From the NCBI RefSeq assembly GCF_002008345.1, contig NZ_MRAE01000001.1, forward strand, positions 124,001-188,000: a stretch of DNA of 64,000 nucleotides, written 5' to 3'. The notes below the pieces were generated by a model that made no database searches, was not told where the DNA came from, and saw nothing but the letters and a program-made list of their open reading frames with translations. The translations under genes were made by a program, and so were the position numbers. Shown one piece after another: positions 24,794-36,115 of the stretch. The DNA is from Clostridium tepidum (GTDB lineage: Bacteria; Bacillota; Clostridia; Clostridiales; Clostridiaceae). Within the stretch, counting starts at the first letter, position 1. Each line of letters starts with the position of its first letter.

Positions 24794-26806
24794 ATGAAAT
24801 CTTTAAGGACAAAAATAATAACTATGTTTACAACGATTATATTTGTTTTAACAGTAGTGCTAGGTTTTATAGTAATAAATGGGGTTACTAAAAATCTAAC
24901 ACAGGATTATTATAGTGATTTAAAGACTATATCTATAGAAAAAGCTAATTACATAAAAGCTAAGATAGATAGTGAAATATCTTATATGGAGGCAATGGCT
25001 CAGCAGGATAGGATAATTAATAAAGATATTTCTTGGGAAAATAATGTGTATTATTTTGAGAAAGAAGCTAAAAGAGCAGGATATGTGTATTATGCTTTTG
25101 CAGATAAGAATGGAAATTCTATATTATTTAATAAAAAAAGAGATACTGTAAATATTAGGGGTAGAGAATATTATAAAAAGGCTATAGAAGGAAAAAGTAC
25201 TATATCAGATGTTATTATAAGTGCTGTCACAAAGAAACCTATAATTATTGTAGCATCACCTATCATAAAAGATGGACAGGTTCAAGGGATTTTTTATGGA
25301 GCAAAGGAAGCAACTTTTTTAAGTGATATTGTTAGTAAAATTAAATATGGGAAAACAGGCTTTGGTATTATTATAAATGATAAAGGAACTACAGTTGGAC
25401 ATGCTAATAAAAAACTTGTTCTAAGTCAAAGTAACACTGTAGAAATTGCTAAAAAGGATGAATCATTTAAAAGTTTAGCAAGTTTAATAGAAAATATAAT
25501 TTCCGAAAAAAAGGTTGGTAATGGGGAGTATGAATATAAGGGAACAAAGAATATAGTTGGCTTTTCCCCTATAGAAGGTACAAATTGGACTATTGTTTTT
25601 GGAGGAGAACTTTCTGAGATATTAGCTGAGGTACACAGTATTAGAAATATTATTATAATAGTATCTTTAATTATAATAGCTATTGGAGCATTAATTACTT
25701 ATTTTATTAGTGGAAAGATAGCTAGTCCTATTATTGCTGTAACTAAAAGGATGAATGAATTGGCTAATTTAGATTTTACTATATATGGTAATGAAGATGC
25801 TATAAAATATCTTAATCGTGAAGATGAAATTGGCAGTATGACAAGAGCTTTAAGAAAAATGAGAGATAATATTGCAGAGTTTATTGCAAAAACCAATGAG
25901 GCATCCCAACAAATAGTAGAAACAGCAGAGGAATTAACAGCTATATCAAATCAATCAGCTACAGCATCTGAGGAAGTAGCAAAAACTATAGAAGATATAG
26001 CAAAAGGTGCAGGAAATCAAGCAGAGGACACGCAAACTTCAGCTTTAAGTGTAGAGGAAATGGGAATTTTATTAGAGCAAAATAAAGAATATGTAAAAGA
26101 TTTAAATGATGCAGCTAAAGATATAGAAGATAGAAAAGAAGAGGGATTTTGTATATTAAAAGAATTGATAGAAAGAACAAAGGAAAATAATAAGGCAGCT
26201 TCAAGTGTATATCAGATTATTGTAAGTAATAATGAAAGTGCAGAGAAAATAGATAAGGCTAGTTCAATGATTGAATCTATAGCAGATCAAACTAACTTGT
26301 TAGCTTTAAATGCAGCTATAGAAGCAGCCAGAGCAGGAGAACAAGGAAAAGGATTTGCAGTAGTAGCAGAGGAAATTAGAAAACTTGCAGAACAATCAAC
26401 TAATTTTACAAAAGAAATAAAAAAGATTATAGATGAATTAAAAATAAAATCCCAAAATGCAGTAGATAAAATGGATGAAGTAAAAAAAGTAAATCAGTAT
26501 CAATCAGAAAGTGTAAATGATACAGAAGAAAAATTTAAAAGAATAGCTCATTCTATAAATATAACTAATAATGTAATAGAAAAACTTAATCAATCAGAAA
26601 AAAAGATTAATGAAAATAAAGAAAAGATTATGAGTATAATGCAAAATTTATCAGCTATAGCACAACAAAATGCAGCAAGCACAGAGGAAGCTTCAGCTTC
26701 AATACAACAGCAAGCAGCAAGTGTGGAAGAAATAGCTAATTCCAGTCAAGGATTGGCTCAAATAGCAGAAGAATTAGATATATTAATTAAAAAGTTTAAA
26801 TTGTAG
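24794..26806 (+). CDS. Methyl-accepting chemotaxis protein with dCache sensor
   Basis: This 670-residue chemoreceptor has a first membrane helix at about 8-30, an extracellular dCache-like sensor (about 35-275) and a second helix (about 283-305). A HAMP domain (about 306-370) and a signalling domain follow, with the conserved hairpin tip [20 protein letters not shown] near 490-510. It lacks a C-terminal pentapeptide for CheR tethering. GGAAGGAG precedes the ATG. It is probably a single-gene unit sensing a small ligand outside the cell; the ligand cannot be inferred. Confidence 0.93.
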   Translation: MKSLRTKIITMFTTIIFVLTVVLGFIVINGVTKNLTQDYYSDLKTISIEKANYIKAKIDSEISYMEAMAQQDRIINKDISWENNVYYFEKEAKRAGYVYYAFADKNGNSILFNKKRDTVNIRGREYYKKAIEGKSTISDVIISAVTKKPIIIVASPIIKDGQVQGIFYGAKEATFLSDIVSKIKYGKTGFGIIINDKGTTVGHANKKLVLSQSNTVEIAKKDESFKSLASLIENIISEKKVGNGEYEYKGTKNIVGFSPIEGTNWTIVFGGELSEILAEVHSIRNIIIIVSLIIIAIGALITYFISGKIASPIIAVTKRMNELANLDFTIYGNEDAIKYLNREDEIGSMTRALRKMRDNIAEFIAKTNEASQQIVETAEELTAISNQSATASEEVAKTIEDIAKGAGNQAEDTQTSALSVEEMGILLEQNKEYVKDLNDAAKDIEDRKEEGFCILKELIERTKENNKAASSVYQIIVSNNESAEKIDKASSMIESIADQTNLLALNAAIEAARAGEQGKGFAVVAEEIRKLAEQSTNFTKEIKKIIDELKIKSQNAVDKMDEVKKVNQYQSESVNDTEEKFKRIAHSINITNNVIEKLNQSEKKINENKEKIMSIMQNLSAIAQQNAASTEEASASIQQQAASVEEIANSSQGLAQIAEELDILIKKFKL

Positions 26807-27126
26807 TAATTTTGCAATAGGGGGTTATATAAATATTGATATCGGTTATACAAAGTTATATGAAAGTATGAAAACGACCATTATATTTATAGAAGATTTT
26901 TTAAGCAATTTTAGGATTAAGGAAAAATATATTAAGGAAGATGATTAACTATAATTTTCTATGTATGATATTTACAATTAGGTAAGAAAAGGTTATCATA
27001 AAGTAAAGGAAAGTTTTGGTGACAAAATAAACTCTACAACTTTTTTTACACTAAATTATTTTCATAATATTATTAAGAAATATATATAAATGTATATATA
27101 AATAATTTTAATTAGGGGGAAATTAA
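26807..27126. other. Intergenic region before gcvT
   Basis: This is 320 bp of AT-rich DNA. A 26-codon ATG ORF at about 26868-26948 lacks a ribosome site and resembles nothing I know. I looked for the conserved cores of the glycine riboswitch, often found before gcvT in Firmicutes, and did not see them. Confidence 0.5.
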
Positions 27127-28239
27127 GTGGAAGGTTTAAAAGTTACGCCTTTAAGAGATGTGTATGAAGAGTATGGTGGAAAAATTGTAGATTTTGCAGG
27201 GTATGAACTTCCAACACAATTCAAAGGATTTTTACATGAACATCATACTGTAAGAGAAAAAGCAGGTCTTTTTGATGTTTCTCATATGGGAGAAGCAATA
27301 ATAAAGGGTAAAGATGCTAAAAAATTTGCCCAATACTTACTAACTAATGACATAAATACTCTTAATAATAATGAAGTTTTGTACACATTTATGTGCAATG
27401 AAGCTGGTGGAGTTATAGATGATTTATTGGTTTATAAATTTGCAGATGATGAGTTTTTCTTAGTTATCAATGCAAGTAATAAAGATAAGGATATTAAGTG
27501 GATAATGGATCACAAAGGGGATTTTGATGTTCAAATTATTGACAAATCAGATGATATTGCTCAGCTTGCATTTCAAGGACCTTTATCAGAGGAAATACTT
27601 CAAAAAATAGTAGATGTAGATTTACAAGAAATAAAATTCTTTAAATTTAAAAGAGATGTTTTGGTTAATGGAAAGAAATGTTTAGTATCAAGAACTGGTT
27701 ATACTGGAGAAGATGGTTTTGAAATTTATTGTAAACCAGAGGATGCAAAAATACTATGGCATGCTATATTAAATGCAGGAAAAGAAGAAGGTGCAGAGCC
27801 AATAGGGTTAGGTGCTAGAGATACTTTAAGATTTGAAGCTAGTCTTCTTTTATATGGTAATGAAATGGATGAAACAGTTACCCCATTAGAAGTAGGCATG
27901 GGGTTCTTTGTGAAATTAAAAGTTCAGGAAGATTTTATAGGAAAAGATGCTTTAATAAAACAAAAATCAGAAGGTGTAACTAGAAAATTAGTAGGATTTG
28001 AACTTTTAGATAAAGGAATTCCAAGACATGGTTATGAGGTTGTAAAGGATGGAAAAGTTATTGGATATGTTACAACAGGATATAAATCTCCTACATTAAA
28101 CAAAGCAATTGGATTAGCTTTAGTAGAAGAGCAACACTCTAAAATAGGAACAAAGTTTAATATAAAAGTTAGAAAAAGAGAATTAGAAGCTATTGTTATA
28201 GATAAGAGATTTTATACTAAAAAAACAAAAAGTAAATAA
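27127..28239 (+). CDS. gcvT: Glycine cleavage system T protein (aminomethyltransferase)
   Basis: This 370-residue protein transfers the methylene group from aminomethyl-lipoyl GcvH to tetrahydrofolate and releases ammonia. The start is GTG 27127 behind AGGGGGAAA. Family landmarks include LFDVSHMGE near residue 53, LVSRTGYTGEDGFEIY near 190 and GLGARDTLRFEA near 230, with the C-terminal barrel GYVTTGYKSPTLNKAIG. Length is normal. It is the first gene of the glycine cleavage cluster, 150 bp before gcvH. Confidence 0.95.
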   Translation: MEGLKVTPLRDVYEEYGGKIVDFAGYELPTQFKGFLHEHHTVREKAGLFDVSHMGEAIIKGKDAKKFAQYLLTNDINTLNNNEVLYTFMCNEAGGVIDDLLVYKFADDEFFLVINASNKDKDIKWIMDHKGDFDVQIIDKSDDIAQLAFQGPLSEEILQKIVDVDLQEIKFFKFKRDVLVNGKKCLVSRTGYTGEDGFEIYCKPEDAKILWHAILNAGKEEGAEPIGLGARDTLRFEASLLLYGNEMDETVTPLEVGMGFFVKLKVQEDFIGKDALIKQKSEGVTRKLVGFELLDKGIPRHGYEVVKDGKVIGYVTTGYKSPTLNKAIGLALVEEQHSKIGTKFNIKVRKRELEAIVIDKRFYTKKTKSK

Positions 28240-28389
28240 CATATAGAATAATAATTTAACGGTTAATTAGTAGCGTGTTTTTATATAAATTCACAATAAT
28301 TAAAATGCCTTTCACAATAAAAGTATAATAACTGTTTAGTTTTTAGATTAAATATAATTCATTATAAATATATAATTGGGGGTAATAAA

Positions 28390-28779
28390 ATGAAGGTTCT
28401 AAATAATTTACTTTATACTAAGGATCATGAATGGATAAGGGTAGAAGATGATAAAGCCTATATAGGAATTACTGATTGTGCACAACGTATGCTTGGGGAT
28501 ATAGTTTTTGTTGAATTACCAGAGGTTGATGATGAAATAGAAAAGGGTGGAACTTTTGCAACTATAGAATCTGTTAAAGCAGCATCAGATAGTTATATGC
28601 CAGCTAGTGGAACAGTTATAGAAATTAATGAAGAGCTAGAGGATGATCCAGCAGCACTAAACGAAGATCCATATGAAAACTGGATTATTGCAATAGAATT
28701 AAAAGATAAAAGTGAATTGGAAGAATTAATAAAACCAGAAGATTATGAAAAAATATGTGCAAAATTAGAGGAGGCATAA
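28390..28779 (+). CDS. gcvH: Glycine cleavage system H protein
   Basis: This 129-residue lipoyl carrier shuttles the aminomethyl group between the P, T and L proteins. The lipoylated lysine is Lys63 in ESVKAASD. The remaining GcvH hallmarks are present ([11 protein letters not shown] at the start, [12 protein letters not shown], then NEDPYENWI). TTGGGGG lies before the ATG. It is followed with 2 bp spacing by gcvPA. The lplA gene at 33.5 kb probably attaches its lipoate. Confidence 0.96.
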   Translation: MKVLNNLLYTKDHEWIRVEDDKAYIGITDCAQRMLGDIVFVELPEVDDEIEKGGTFATIESVKAASDSYMPASGTVIEINEELEDDPAALNEDPYENWIIAIELKDKSELEELIKPEDYEKICAKLEEA

Positions 28780-28781
28780 AT

Positions 28782-30122
28782 ATGTTTCCATATATTCCAA
28801 ACACAAAAAAAGAAACAAAAGAAATTTTAGATTTTCTTTCAATAAAATCTGTAGATGAATTATTTAATGATATACCAGATAATTTAAAGTTCAATAGAGA
28901 GTTAAAGTTAGAAAGTTCTTTATCAGAACTAGAGGTTGAGAAAAGATTAAAATCTTTAGCTTCAAAAAATAAATCTATAGAAGATATGACATGTTTCTTA
29001 GGTGCTGGAATTTATGATCATTATATACCTTCTGTAATTAAGCATTTAACAGGAAGATCAGAATTTTATACAGCATATACACCATACCAACCAGAAGTGA
29101 GTCAAGGAACACTCCAAGCTATATTTGAATACCAAAGTATGATTTGCTCTTTAACAGGCATGGAAGTTTCAAACTCTTCTATGTATGATGGAGCAACAGC
29201 AACAGCTGAGGCAGCTATACTTTCTATTGTTAGTACTAAGAGAAATACCATTATAGTTTCTAAATCAGTAAATCCTGATACGAGAAAAGTGCTGAAAACT
29301 TACTTAAAATATAGAAATTATAATATGATAGAGATTGATTTAGAGGATGGTACTACAGATATAGATAAAGTTATTAATAGTTTAGATAAGAATGTAGCAT
29401 CAGTTATAATTCAAAATCCAAACTTCTTTGGCTTAGTTGAAGATATAGAGAATATGGTAGATGCTATTCATAAAAACAAATCACTATTGATAATGAATGT
29501 GGATCCAATATCATTAGGCATATTAAAAAGTCCAGGTGAATTAGGTGCAGATATTGTTGTAGGTGATGGACAATGCTTAGGTGCAAATATGAGTTATGGT
29601 GGTCCAGGTTTCGGATTTATGAATACTACAAAAAAACTTATGAGAAAAATGCCAGGTAGGATAGTTGGCGAAACTGTGGATGTGGAAGGAAAAAGAGGAT
29701 TTGTTTTAACACTTCAAGCAAGAGAGCAGCATATAAGAAGAGAGAAAGCAACTTCTAATATTTGTTCAGACCAGACAGCAATGGCTATAGGTGCGGCTAT
29801 TTATATGGCTACTTTGGGAAAGACTGGAATAAGGGAAGTTGCAAAACAATGTGTAGCTAAATCACACTATGCATATAATGAGCTAATTAAATCTGGAAAA
29901 TATAAGCCTGTGTTTAATAAACCATTCTTTAAGGAATTTGTAATAAGAGGAGAAACTTCACCTTGTGAAATTAATAATAAATTGTTAGAAAATAATATTT
30001 TAGGTGGCTATGATTTGGGAAAAGTTTACTCAGAGTATGAAAATTCTATGTTACTTTGTGTTACAGAGAAAAGAACAAGGGAAGATATAGATAATTTAGT
30101 GAAAGTGATGGAGGAGATATAA
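28782..30122 (+). CDS. gcvPA: Glycine dehydrogenase (decarboxylating) subunit 1
   Basis: This protein has 446 residues from ATG 28782; GAGGAGG at its upstream flank and the tight spacing to gcvH favour this start over an in-frame one at 28755. It is the N-terminal half of the P protein, present as a separate subunit in Firmicutes, with [26 protein letters not shown] and [11 protein letters not shown] near the start. With GcvPB it decarboxylates glycine and loads the aminomethyl group on GcvH. Its stop overlaps the gcvPB start by one base (TAATG), indicating coupled translation. Confidence 0.96.
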   Translation: MFPYIPNTKKETKEILDFLSIKSVDELFNDIPDNLKFNRELKLESSLSELEVEKRLKSLASKNKSIEDMTCFLGAGIYDHYIPSVIKHLTGRSEFYTAYTPYQPEVSQGTLQAIFEYQSMICSLTGMEVSNSSMYDGATATAEAAILSIVSTKRNTIIVSKSVNPDTRKVLKTYLKYRNYNMIEIDLEDGTTDIDKVINSLDKNVASVIIQNPNFFGLVEDIENMVDAIHKNKSLLIMNVDPISLGILKSPGELGADIVVGDGQCLGANMSYGGPGFGFMNTTKKLMRKMPGRIVGETVDVEGKRGFVLTLQAREQHIRREKATSNICSDQTAMAIGAAIYMATLGKTGIREVAKQCVAKSHYAYNELIKSGKYKPVFNKPFFKEFVIRGETSPCEINNKLLENNILGGYDLGKVYSEYENSMLLCVTEKRTREDIDNLVKVMEEI

Positions 30123-31576
30123 TGAAAGATTATAATAAAGTTATATTTGAGCTGTCATCAGAAGGTAGAAAAGGCTATAGACTTCCTAAGTTAGATGTGC
30201 CAGAAGTAGAACTTTCCAAAGTGTTACCTAAAAATTTATTAAGAGAAGATGAATTAAATCTTCCAGAGTTAAGTGAAGTTGATGTTGTAAGACACTATAC
30301 AGCTCTTTCAAGTAAAAATTATACTGTTGATAATGGATTTTATCCATTAGGATCATGCACTATGAAATATAATCCTAAAATAAATGAAGATATGGCTGCA
30401 TTGAGCGGATTTTCAAAAATACATCCACTTCAAGATGAAAATATATCACAAGGTGCATTAGAATTAATGTATGATTTAAAGGGTAAATTATGTGAAATTA
30501 CGGGACTAGATGATTTTACGCTTCAACCAGCAGCAGGGGCTCATGGTGAGTATACAGGTCTTTTAGTTATAAAAGCTTACCATGAAAAAAGAGGGGATAC
30601 AAAAAGAACAAAAATTATAGTTCCTGATTCAGCACATGGTACAAATCCTGCCAGTGCATCAGTAGCTGGATTTGATATTGTAGAAATAAAATCTGGTAAG
30701 GACGGCAGAGTTTCTATTGAAGAGCTTAAAAAAGTTTTAAATGATGAAATAGCAGGATTAATGCTTACAAATCCGAGTACTTTAGGATTATTTGAAAAGG
30801 ATATAAAACTTATAAGTGATTTAGTTCATGAAGCTGGCGGATTATTATATTATGATGGAGCTAATCTAAATGCAATAATGGGAATTGCAAGACCAGGGGA
30901 TATGGGATTTGATGTATGTCACTTAAATATGCATAAAACATTCTCAACTCCACATGGTGGTGGCGGACCAGGATCAGGACCTGTAGGAGTTAAAAAGCAT
31001 TTGGCTAAATTTCTTCCAGTGCCAACAGTAGAAAAGGAAAATGATAAATTTATATTAGATTATAATAGGCCGGATTCTCTTGGGAAAATTAGAAGCTTAT
31101 ATGGAAACTTTGGTGTTATGGTTAAGGCATACACTTATATCTTAACAATGGGTAAGGAAGGATTAAAGGCAGCTTCCGAAAATGCTGTTTTAAATGCAAA
31201 TTATATAAAAGAATCTTTAAGAGATTATTATAATATTGGAGTAGATGATGTTTGTAAACATGAGGTGATTTTAAGTACCCTTAAAGAAAATCCACATCAT
31301 ATAACTACACTAGATATTGCAAAGAGATTGATAGATTATGGTATGCATCCACCTACAGTTTATTTCCCATTAATAATTGAAGAAGCACTTATGATAGAGC
31401 CTACAGAAAGTGAAAGTAAAGAGACTGTTGATGAATTTATAGAGGCTATGAAAAAAATAGCTATAGAAGCTAAAGAAAATCCAGAACTTTTACATGAGGC
31501 ACCGGTAAATGCACCAATAAGGAGATTAGATCAAATAAAAGCAGCTAGAAAACCTATCTTAAAGTGGCAAAAATAG
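30122..31576 (+). CDS. gcvPB: Glycine dehydrogenase (decarboxylating) subunit 2
   Basis: This 484-residue, PLP-binding half of the P protein has its cofactor lysine in [20 protein letters not shown] (about residues 267-286), followed by the glycine-rich loop typical of this enzyme. [17 protein letters not shown] near residue 75 and [10 protein letters not shown] near 245 are also characteristic. GGAGGAGA precedes the ATG. Length is normal. The hairpin at 31760-31811 may end the transcript. Confidence 0.96.
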   Translation: MKDYNKVIFELSSEGRKGYRLPKLDVPEVELSKVLPKNLLREDELNLPELSEVDVVRHYTALSSKNYTVDNGFYPLGSCTMKYNPKINEDMAALSGFSKIHPLQDENISQGALELMYDLKGKLCEITGLDDFTLQPAAGAHGEYTGLLVIKAYHEKRGDTKRTKIIVPDSAHGTNPASASVAGFDIVEIKSGKDGRVSIEELKKVLNDEIAGLMLTNPSTLGLFEKDIKLISDLVHEAGGLLYYDGANLNAIMGIARPGDMGFDVCHLNMHKTFSTPHGGGGPGSGPVGVKKHLAKFLPVPTVEKENDKFILDYNRPDSLGKIRSLYGNFGVMVKAYTYILTMGKEGLKAASENAVLNANYIKESLRDYYNIGVDDVCKHEVILSTLKENPHHITTLDIAKRLIDYGMHPPTVYFPLIIEEALMIEPTESESKETVDEFIEAMKKIAIEAKENPELLHEAPVNAPIRRLDQIKAARKPILKWQK

Positions 31577-31969
31577 ATAAGGATATGTCTATGCAAGCCA
31601 ATATCAAATAATTTAGTGTATAAAATATAGATATAAGTTTTTAGGGAACTCAAGCCAGAATTTGCTATAAATCCATATTATTTTAGCAAATATAGGCTTA
31701 TTCAAAAGAAGTTTAGATATTACCTAAGAATCTTATGGCTTTAGTTGTAATAGGTTCAGAAGAGTTAAGATTTAAGAAAAGTAAAAATACGATTCTTATT
31801 TCTTAACTCTTAAATTTTAAAATTAATTAGATGATTATGCTCAGTAATTATGAAAAAATAACTTTAAAAATCGTACAATTACTATTTATAAGTTTCATCA
31901 GTGAAATTTTTATGTGCTCCTAATTTTTTAAAAAAAATCATACAATTAATATTTATAAGGGGGATTATT
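31577..31969. other. Intergenic region between gcvPB and lpd
   Basis: There is no gene in 390 bp. It holds a perfect inverted repeat, AAGAGTTAAGA (31760-31770) with TCTTAACTCTT (31801-31811), with a further partial stem inside. A short A+T tract follows, so it may be a weak terminator. Confidence 0.55.
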
Positions 31970-33367
31970 ATGAAAGATATTATAGTTATAGGGGGAGGCC
32001 CTGGTGGATATGTGGCAGCTATAAGAGCAGCACAATTAGGTGCAGATGTAGCAGTTATTGAGATGGATAGCTTTGGTGGAACATGTCTTAATAGAGGTTG
32101 TATACCAACAAAGACTTTATATAGAACAGCAGAAATAATGAATACATTAAAAAAAATAGAAGGCTTTGGAATAGAGGTTGAAAATTATAATCTAAATGTA
32201 GATAAGGTTCATGAAAGAAAAAACAGTATAATAAAACAATTAGTAGATGGGGTTGAGAAATTATTAAAAGGAAATAATATTGAGATTATAAAAGGGAAGG
32301 CTTTTTTAAAGGAGAAAAATACTGTTTTAGTAGAAACTAAAGATGACGAAGTTTCATTAGAAGGGAAAAATATAATTATAGCAACAGGTTCAAATGCTGA
32401 AATGCCAGATATAAAAGGTATAGAAAATAAAAATATAATAACAAGTGATGATATTTTAGAATTTGATAGAATTCCTAAACATTTAGTAATTTCAGGCGGC
32501 GGTGTTGTAGGGATGGAATTTGCTAATATATTTAAAGCTATGGGAAGTGAAGTTACAGTAATGGTTGCTAGGGATTCTATATTATATGATATTGATAGAG
32601 AAATAAGTAAAAGATATACAGCTATGGCGAAAAGATCGGGAATAAATATATTAACATCAACTAAAATATTGGAATTTTATGAGGATGATAATGATGAGAA
32701 TAAAGTAACTATAAAATATGAAGGTAAAAAAGGTGAAGCTAAGTTAAATGCAGATATGGTTCTTATAGCTAAAGGTAGAAAAGGAAATTTTACAGGTATG
32801 AACTTAGAGGAATTAGGGATTAATCATGACAAAAATAAAATAATTGTAGATGATAATTATAAAACTAATATAGATGGAATATATGCAATTGGAGATGTAA
32901 ATGGAATTTGCCTTTTAGCTCATGCAGCATCACATCAAGGAATAGGTGTTGTAGAGCATATAATGGAAAATAAAGAATGTCATAAATCTGTGATTCCAAA
33001 TTGTATATTTACATTTCCTGAAATAGCAACTGTAGGTATGACAGAGGAAGAAATTAAGGAAAAAGGTATAGATTATATAAAAAATAAATTCCTATTTGGA
33101 GCCAATGGGAAAGCTTTAGCATTAGGCGAAGGTGAAGGTTTTGTAAAAGTTATATGTGAAAAGGAAAGTAAAAAGATTTTAGGTATTCATATAATGGGTC
33201 CACATGCTTCAGATTTGATACATGAAGGTGTACTAGCAGTTGAAAAAGATATGACAGTAAATGATTTTAAAGAAGTAGTACACGCACATCCAACATTAGG
33301 TGAAACATTCTATGAGGCAATGATGGGATTAAATAAAGAGGCTATTCATAGCATAAACAAAAAATAA
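31970..33367 (+). CDS. lpdA: Dihydrolipoamide dehydrogenase (glycine cleavage L protein)
   Basis: This protein has 465 residues from ATG 31970, behind AAGGGGG; the frame runs upstream to 31901 without a ribosome site. It begins with the FAD-binding MKDIIVIGGGPGGYVAAIR, has the redox disulfide in GGTCLNRGCIPTK (about residues 36-48), a NAD-binding GGGVVGMEFANIF near 175 and the C-terminal HAHPTLGE catalytic histidine motif. It reoxidises the lipoyl arm of GcvH. It lacks an N-terminal lipoyl domain. It belongs to the glycine cleavage cluster but may have its own promoter. Confidence 0.94.
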   Translation: MKDIIVIGGGPGGYVAAIRAAQLGADVAVIEMDSFGGTCLNRGCIPTKTLYRTAEIMNTLKKIEGFGIEVENYNLNVDKVHERKNSIIKQLVDGVEKLLKGNNIEIIKGKAFLKEKNTVLVETKDDEVSLEGKNIIIATGSNAEMPDIKGIENKNIITSDDILEFDRIPKHLVISGGGVVGMEFANIFKAMGSEVTVMVARDSILYDIDREISKRYTAMAKRSGINILTSTKILEFYEDDNDENKVTIKYEGKKGEAKLNADMVLIAKGRKGNFTGMNLEELGINHDKNKIIVDDNYKTNIDGIYAIGDVNGICLLAHAASHQGIGVVEHIMENKECHKSVIPNCIFTFPEIATVGMTEEEIKEKGIDYIKNKFLFGANGKALALGEGEGFVKVICEKESKKILGIHIMGPHASDLIHEGVLAVEKDMTVNDFKEVVHAHPTLGETFYEAMMGLNKEAIHSINKK

Positions 33368-33427
33368 AATATTTTTAGTTGTTAATTTTAAAGTAGATAT
33401 ACGGTGGAAAAAGAGGCTATAATAAGA

Positions 33428-33521
33428 GCATTAAAATTAGCTGAATGGTTATAAAGCTTTCACAAACTGGTTTTTCTATAAAGTTTTTAGTTGCATTAAA
33501 ATTAGCGAAATGTTTATAAAG
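33428..33521 (+). repeat. 29-bp imperfect direct repeat before lplA
   Basis: The 29-bp unit beginning GCATTAAAATTAGC occurs at 33428-33456 and 33493-33521, differing at a few bases, with starts 65 bp apart. It lies in the spacer between lpdA and lplA. Confidence 0.6.
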
Positions 33522-33542
33522 TAGATAGATGGGGGAAAAATT

Positions 33543-34520
33543 ATGAAATATATTGATAACTCAAATACTGATCCATATTTTAATTTGGCAGCTGAAGAGT
33601 ATTTTTTAAGGCATAAAGATGATGAATACTTTATTTTATGGAGAGATGAGCCTTGCGTTGTAGTTGGAAAAAATCAAAATACGCTGTCAGAAATAGATAT
33701 GGATTATATAGAAACTAATAAGGTTAAAGTAGTAAGAAGACAGACAGGTGGTGGCGCTGTATTTCATGATTTAGGAAACTTAAATTATACTTTCATAGTT
33801 AAAGATGATGGTAAGAGTTTTAATGACTTTGAAAGATTTTGTAAACCTATAATAGGAGTTTTGGAAACATTAGGGGTTAAGGCTGAATTTTCAGGACGAA
33901 ATGATTTGTTGATAGATGGTAAAAAGATTTCTGGAACAGCGCAATGCAAGTATAAAAATAGAGTGATGCATCATGGAACCCTTTTGTTTTCATCGGATAT
34001 AGTAAACTTAAGTGGTGCATTAAAACCAAAAAAGATAAAATTTCAAGATAAGGCAGTTAAGTCAGTTGTAAGTAGAATAACTAATATTTCCGAACATCTA
34101 AATGAAAAAATTGATGTTTTAACCTTTAAAGATAAGATATTTGATTATATTTTAAAAAGTGAAAAAGACGCAAAGGTTATGCCATTAACTCAAGAAGAAA
34201 TAGATAAAATAGAAAAAATTAAAAAAGATAAATATGAAACTTGGGCTTGGAACTTTGGAAGTTCTCCTAGGTATGATTTCTATAATGAAGGAAAGTTTAC
34301 AGGAGGAACTATAGAGCTAAATATAAAAGTAGAAAAAGGAGTAATTAAAGATATAAAGATATTTGGAGATTTTTTTGGTGTTAAGGATGTAAAAGAAATA
34401 GAAGATTTGTTGCAGGGGACCGAACATAAAAAGGAAGAAATAAAGAATATAATAAAAAATATTAATATAGATGAATATTTTGCTAGAATAACTATGGAAG
34501 AATTTTTAAGCTTATTTTAA
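33543..34520 (+). CDS. lplA: Lipoate-protein ligase A
   Basis: This 325-residue enzyme activates free lipoate with ATP and attaches it to GcvH and other lipoyl proteins. The catalytic domain shows VVVGKNQNT, VVRRQTGGGAVFHDLGNLNY (about residues 56-75) and the lysine-bearing SGTAQCKYKNR with HGTLL after it. The C-terminal accessory domain (about 245-325) is present, as in bacterial ligases. AGATGGGGG precedes the ATG. Its position after gcv and lpd genes supports a role in glycine cleavage. Confidence 0.93.
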   Translation: MKYIDNSNTDPYFNLAAEEYFLRHKDDEYFILWRDEPCVVVGKNQNTLSEIDMDYIETNKVKVVRRQTGGGAVFHDLGNLNYTFIVKDDGKSFNDFERFCKPIIGVLETLGVKAEFSGRNDLLIDGKKISGTAQCKYKNRVMHHGTLLFSSDIVNLSGALKPKKIKFQDKAVKSVVSRITNISEHLNEKIDVLTFKDKIFDYILKSEKDAKVMPLTQEEIDKIEKIKKDKYETWAWNFGSSPRYDFYNEGKFTGGTIELNIKVEKGVIKDIKIFGDFFGVKDVKEIEDLLQGTEHKKEEIKNIIKNINIDEYFARITMEEFLSLF

Positions 34521-35116
34521 TGTAAAATATAAATTAGCAATAAGAGTATTTGTTTTTGCTGGATATAAAGTTTATAAATACAAGAAAAATAGAAATTATT
34601 GTAGGGAAAATTGCTATGACTGATATGGTTCATATTCTAGGCGTTGAAATATAAAGTCTAGGATGGGTTTTTGTTATATATTTTTTTAAATCAAAATTCC
34701 ATAGAAAAATTTAAAATTTGTTAAATGTAACTTATTTAATTTAGAATAACTAATAAATAACTATGGTTCAGAGAATTTACAGATAGTTAGATAAATTCTA
34801 GATACTTTAAATAAAGTTACAACCATTTCAAAAGTTATGTGTATATAAGAAGGTATAACTTTTTTCTTGTACATGAAATTTAAAAAAAGTTAAATTTAAT
34901 TAAATATGACAATATTTTTGTGATATATAACTATAAGTAAAATATATTTAAAAAGGTAATGGGGTATGTAGGTAAATTTGTTTTTATATAAATATACTTA
35001 TATAAGGACAGATATTTATGTAATTAGGGCTAGGGAGTAAAAATTGTTTTTATATAAATATACCTACATACCTAGTTTAGAACAAAAAAGTTTATATACA
35101 GCTTTGTAATTTTATA
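34521..35116. other. Intergenic region with terminator and composite repeats
   Basis: There is no gene in about 600 bp. ATTCTAGGC (34634-34642) pairs with GTCTAGGAT (34656-34664) using G-U pairs and is followed by TTTTTG, a likely lplA terminator. Further right, GGTATGTAGGTA (34963-34974) is the reverse complement of TACCTACATACC (35061-35072). A 20-bp direct repeat starting TTGTTTTTATATAAA lies at 34978-34997 and 35044-35063, inside the inverted arms. Confidence 0.6.
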
Positions 35117-36115
35117 TTAATATCTAAGCAGTATACACGAAGCAACCACACCAGCCCCAACAGTCCATAAAATAACATAATCTCCAGATTTAATCTTGCC
35201 ATCTGAAATGGAATCAGCTAAGGCAAGAAATGGGCTTGTAACACCTGTATATCCAAATCTGTCACCAACGAATGGAAATTTGTGTTCTGGTTCTTTCAAA
35301 GTTTCTCTTATCATATCAATATTTTTCTTTGCAAACTGAGATAGACAATATAATTTAACATCATTTTTAGTTAGATTGTTTCGAGCTAGTATTTCATTTA
35401 TTGAATCAACAGAACTTTTGAATGCATCATCTGTATTAAAATCTAGCCATTCTATTATCCTATTATCCTTTGGAGTATCTTCATCTATTGGTAATACCTT
35501 AGAAAATCCATCAGGTGGAAATTTTATATAACAGCTTAAGGAGCTATCTACATAAGATGAACTATCTATGAAATCTGACGTGTTATCTTCAGTGTTTTCC
35601 AATAAAACAGCACATGCAGATTCTCCAAAATTAGCATAAGTAATAGGTTCTGACCTTCTTGAATATCTAACTACTAAATCTGAACCAACAAGTAAGCTAT
35701 ATTTAATTCTATTATTACTTTTCATTGTTCTACAGATTTGATCCATTGCAATTATCATTCCAGCACAATTACCATTCATATCATATGCATTTGCATTTTT
35801 AGACAAACCTAAAGCATTATGAATTTTAACAGCATTTGTAGGGGATAGATATTCTGGAGTAGAAGATACAAATACAACTAAACTTATATCTTGTATATCT
35901 ATATTTGCAGTTCTTATTACTTTTTTACAAGCTTCTATAGCCATAGTCAAAGAATTTTCATGAAAATCTTCAGAAACATATCTTTGATTTCTTCCAGTAA
36001 TATTTAGTAATCCAGAAATATCTATGTCTTGCTCTAAAAAATGTTTTAAAAAATATTCATTAGAATATATTGTTTTTGGATGGTAATATTCGATGTTTTT
36101 AATTTTTATATTCAT
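35117..36115 (-). CDS. Ketoacyl-ACP synthase III family protein, atypical active site
   Basis: This 332-residue protein has a thiolase fold. The nucleophilic cysteine is in MNGNCAGMIIAMDQ (about residue 116) and the C-terminal glycine-rich WTVGAGVVASCILL is typical of FabH-like enzymes. The usual His (PHQAN) and Asn (GNTSA) are replaced: the matching segments read CLSQFAKKN and FGYTGVTSP. It is therefore unlikely to be the housekeeping FabH and may be an acyltransferase-like or specialised condensing enzyme. No carrier protein or other fatty-acid genes adjoin it. It is transcribed alone, divergent from the next chemoreceptor. Confidence 0.8.
   Translation of the reverse strand: MNIKIKNIEYYHPKTIYSNEYFLKHFLEQDIDISGLLNITGRNQRYVSEDFHENSLTMAIEACKKVIRTANIDIQDISLVVFVSSTPEYLSPTNAVKIHNALGLSKNANAYDMNGNCAGMIIAMDQICRTMKSNNRIKYSLLVGSDLVVRYSRRSEPITYANFGESACAVLLENTEDNTSDFIDSSSYVDSSLSCYIKFPPDGFSKVLPIDEDTPKDNRIIEWLDFNTDDAFKSSVDSINEILARNNLTKNDVKLYCLSQFAKKNIDMIRETLKEPEHKFPFVGDRFGYTGVTSPFLALADSISDGKIKSGDYVILWTVGAGVVASCILLRY

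Noticed and set aside
26807-27126. Glycine riboswitch before gcvT
   Set aside because: The conserved core sequences of the tandem glycine aptamers could not be found.
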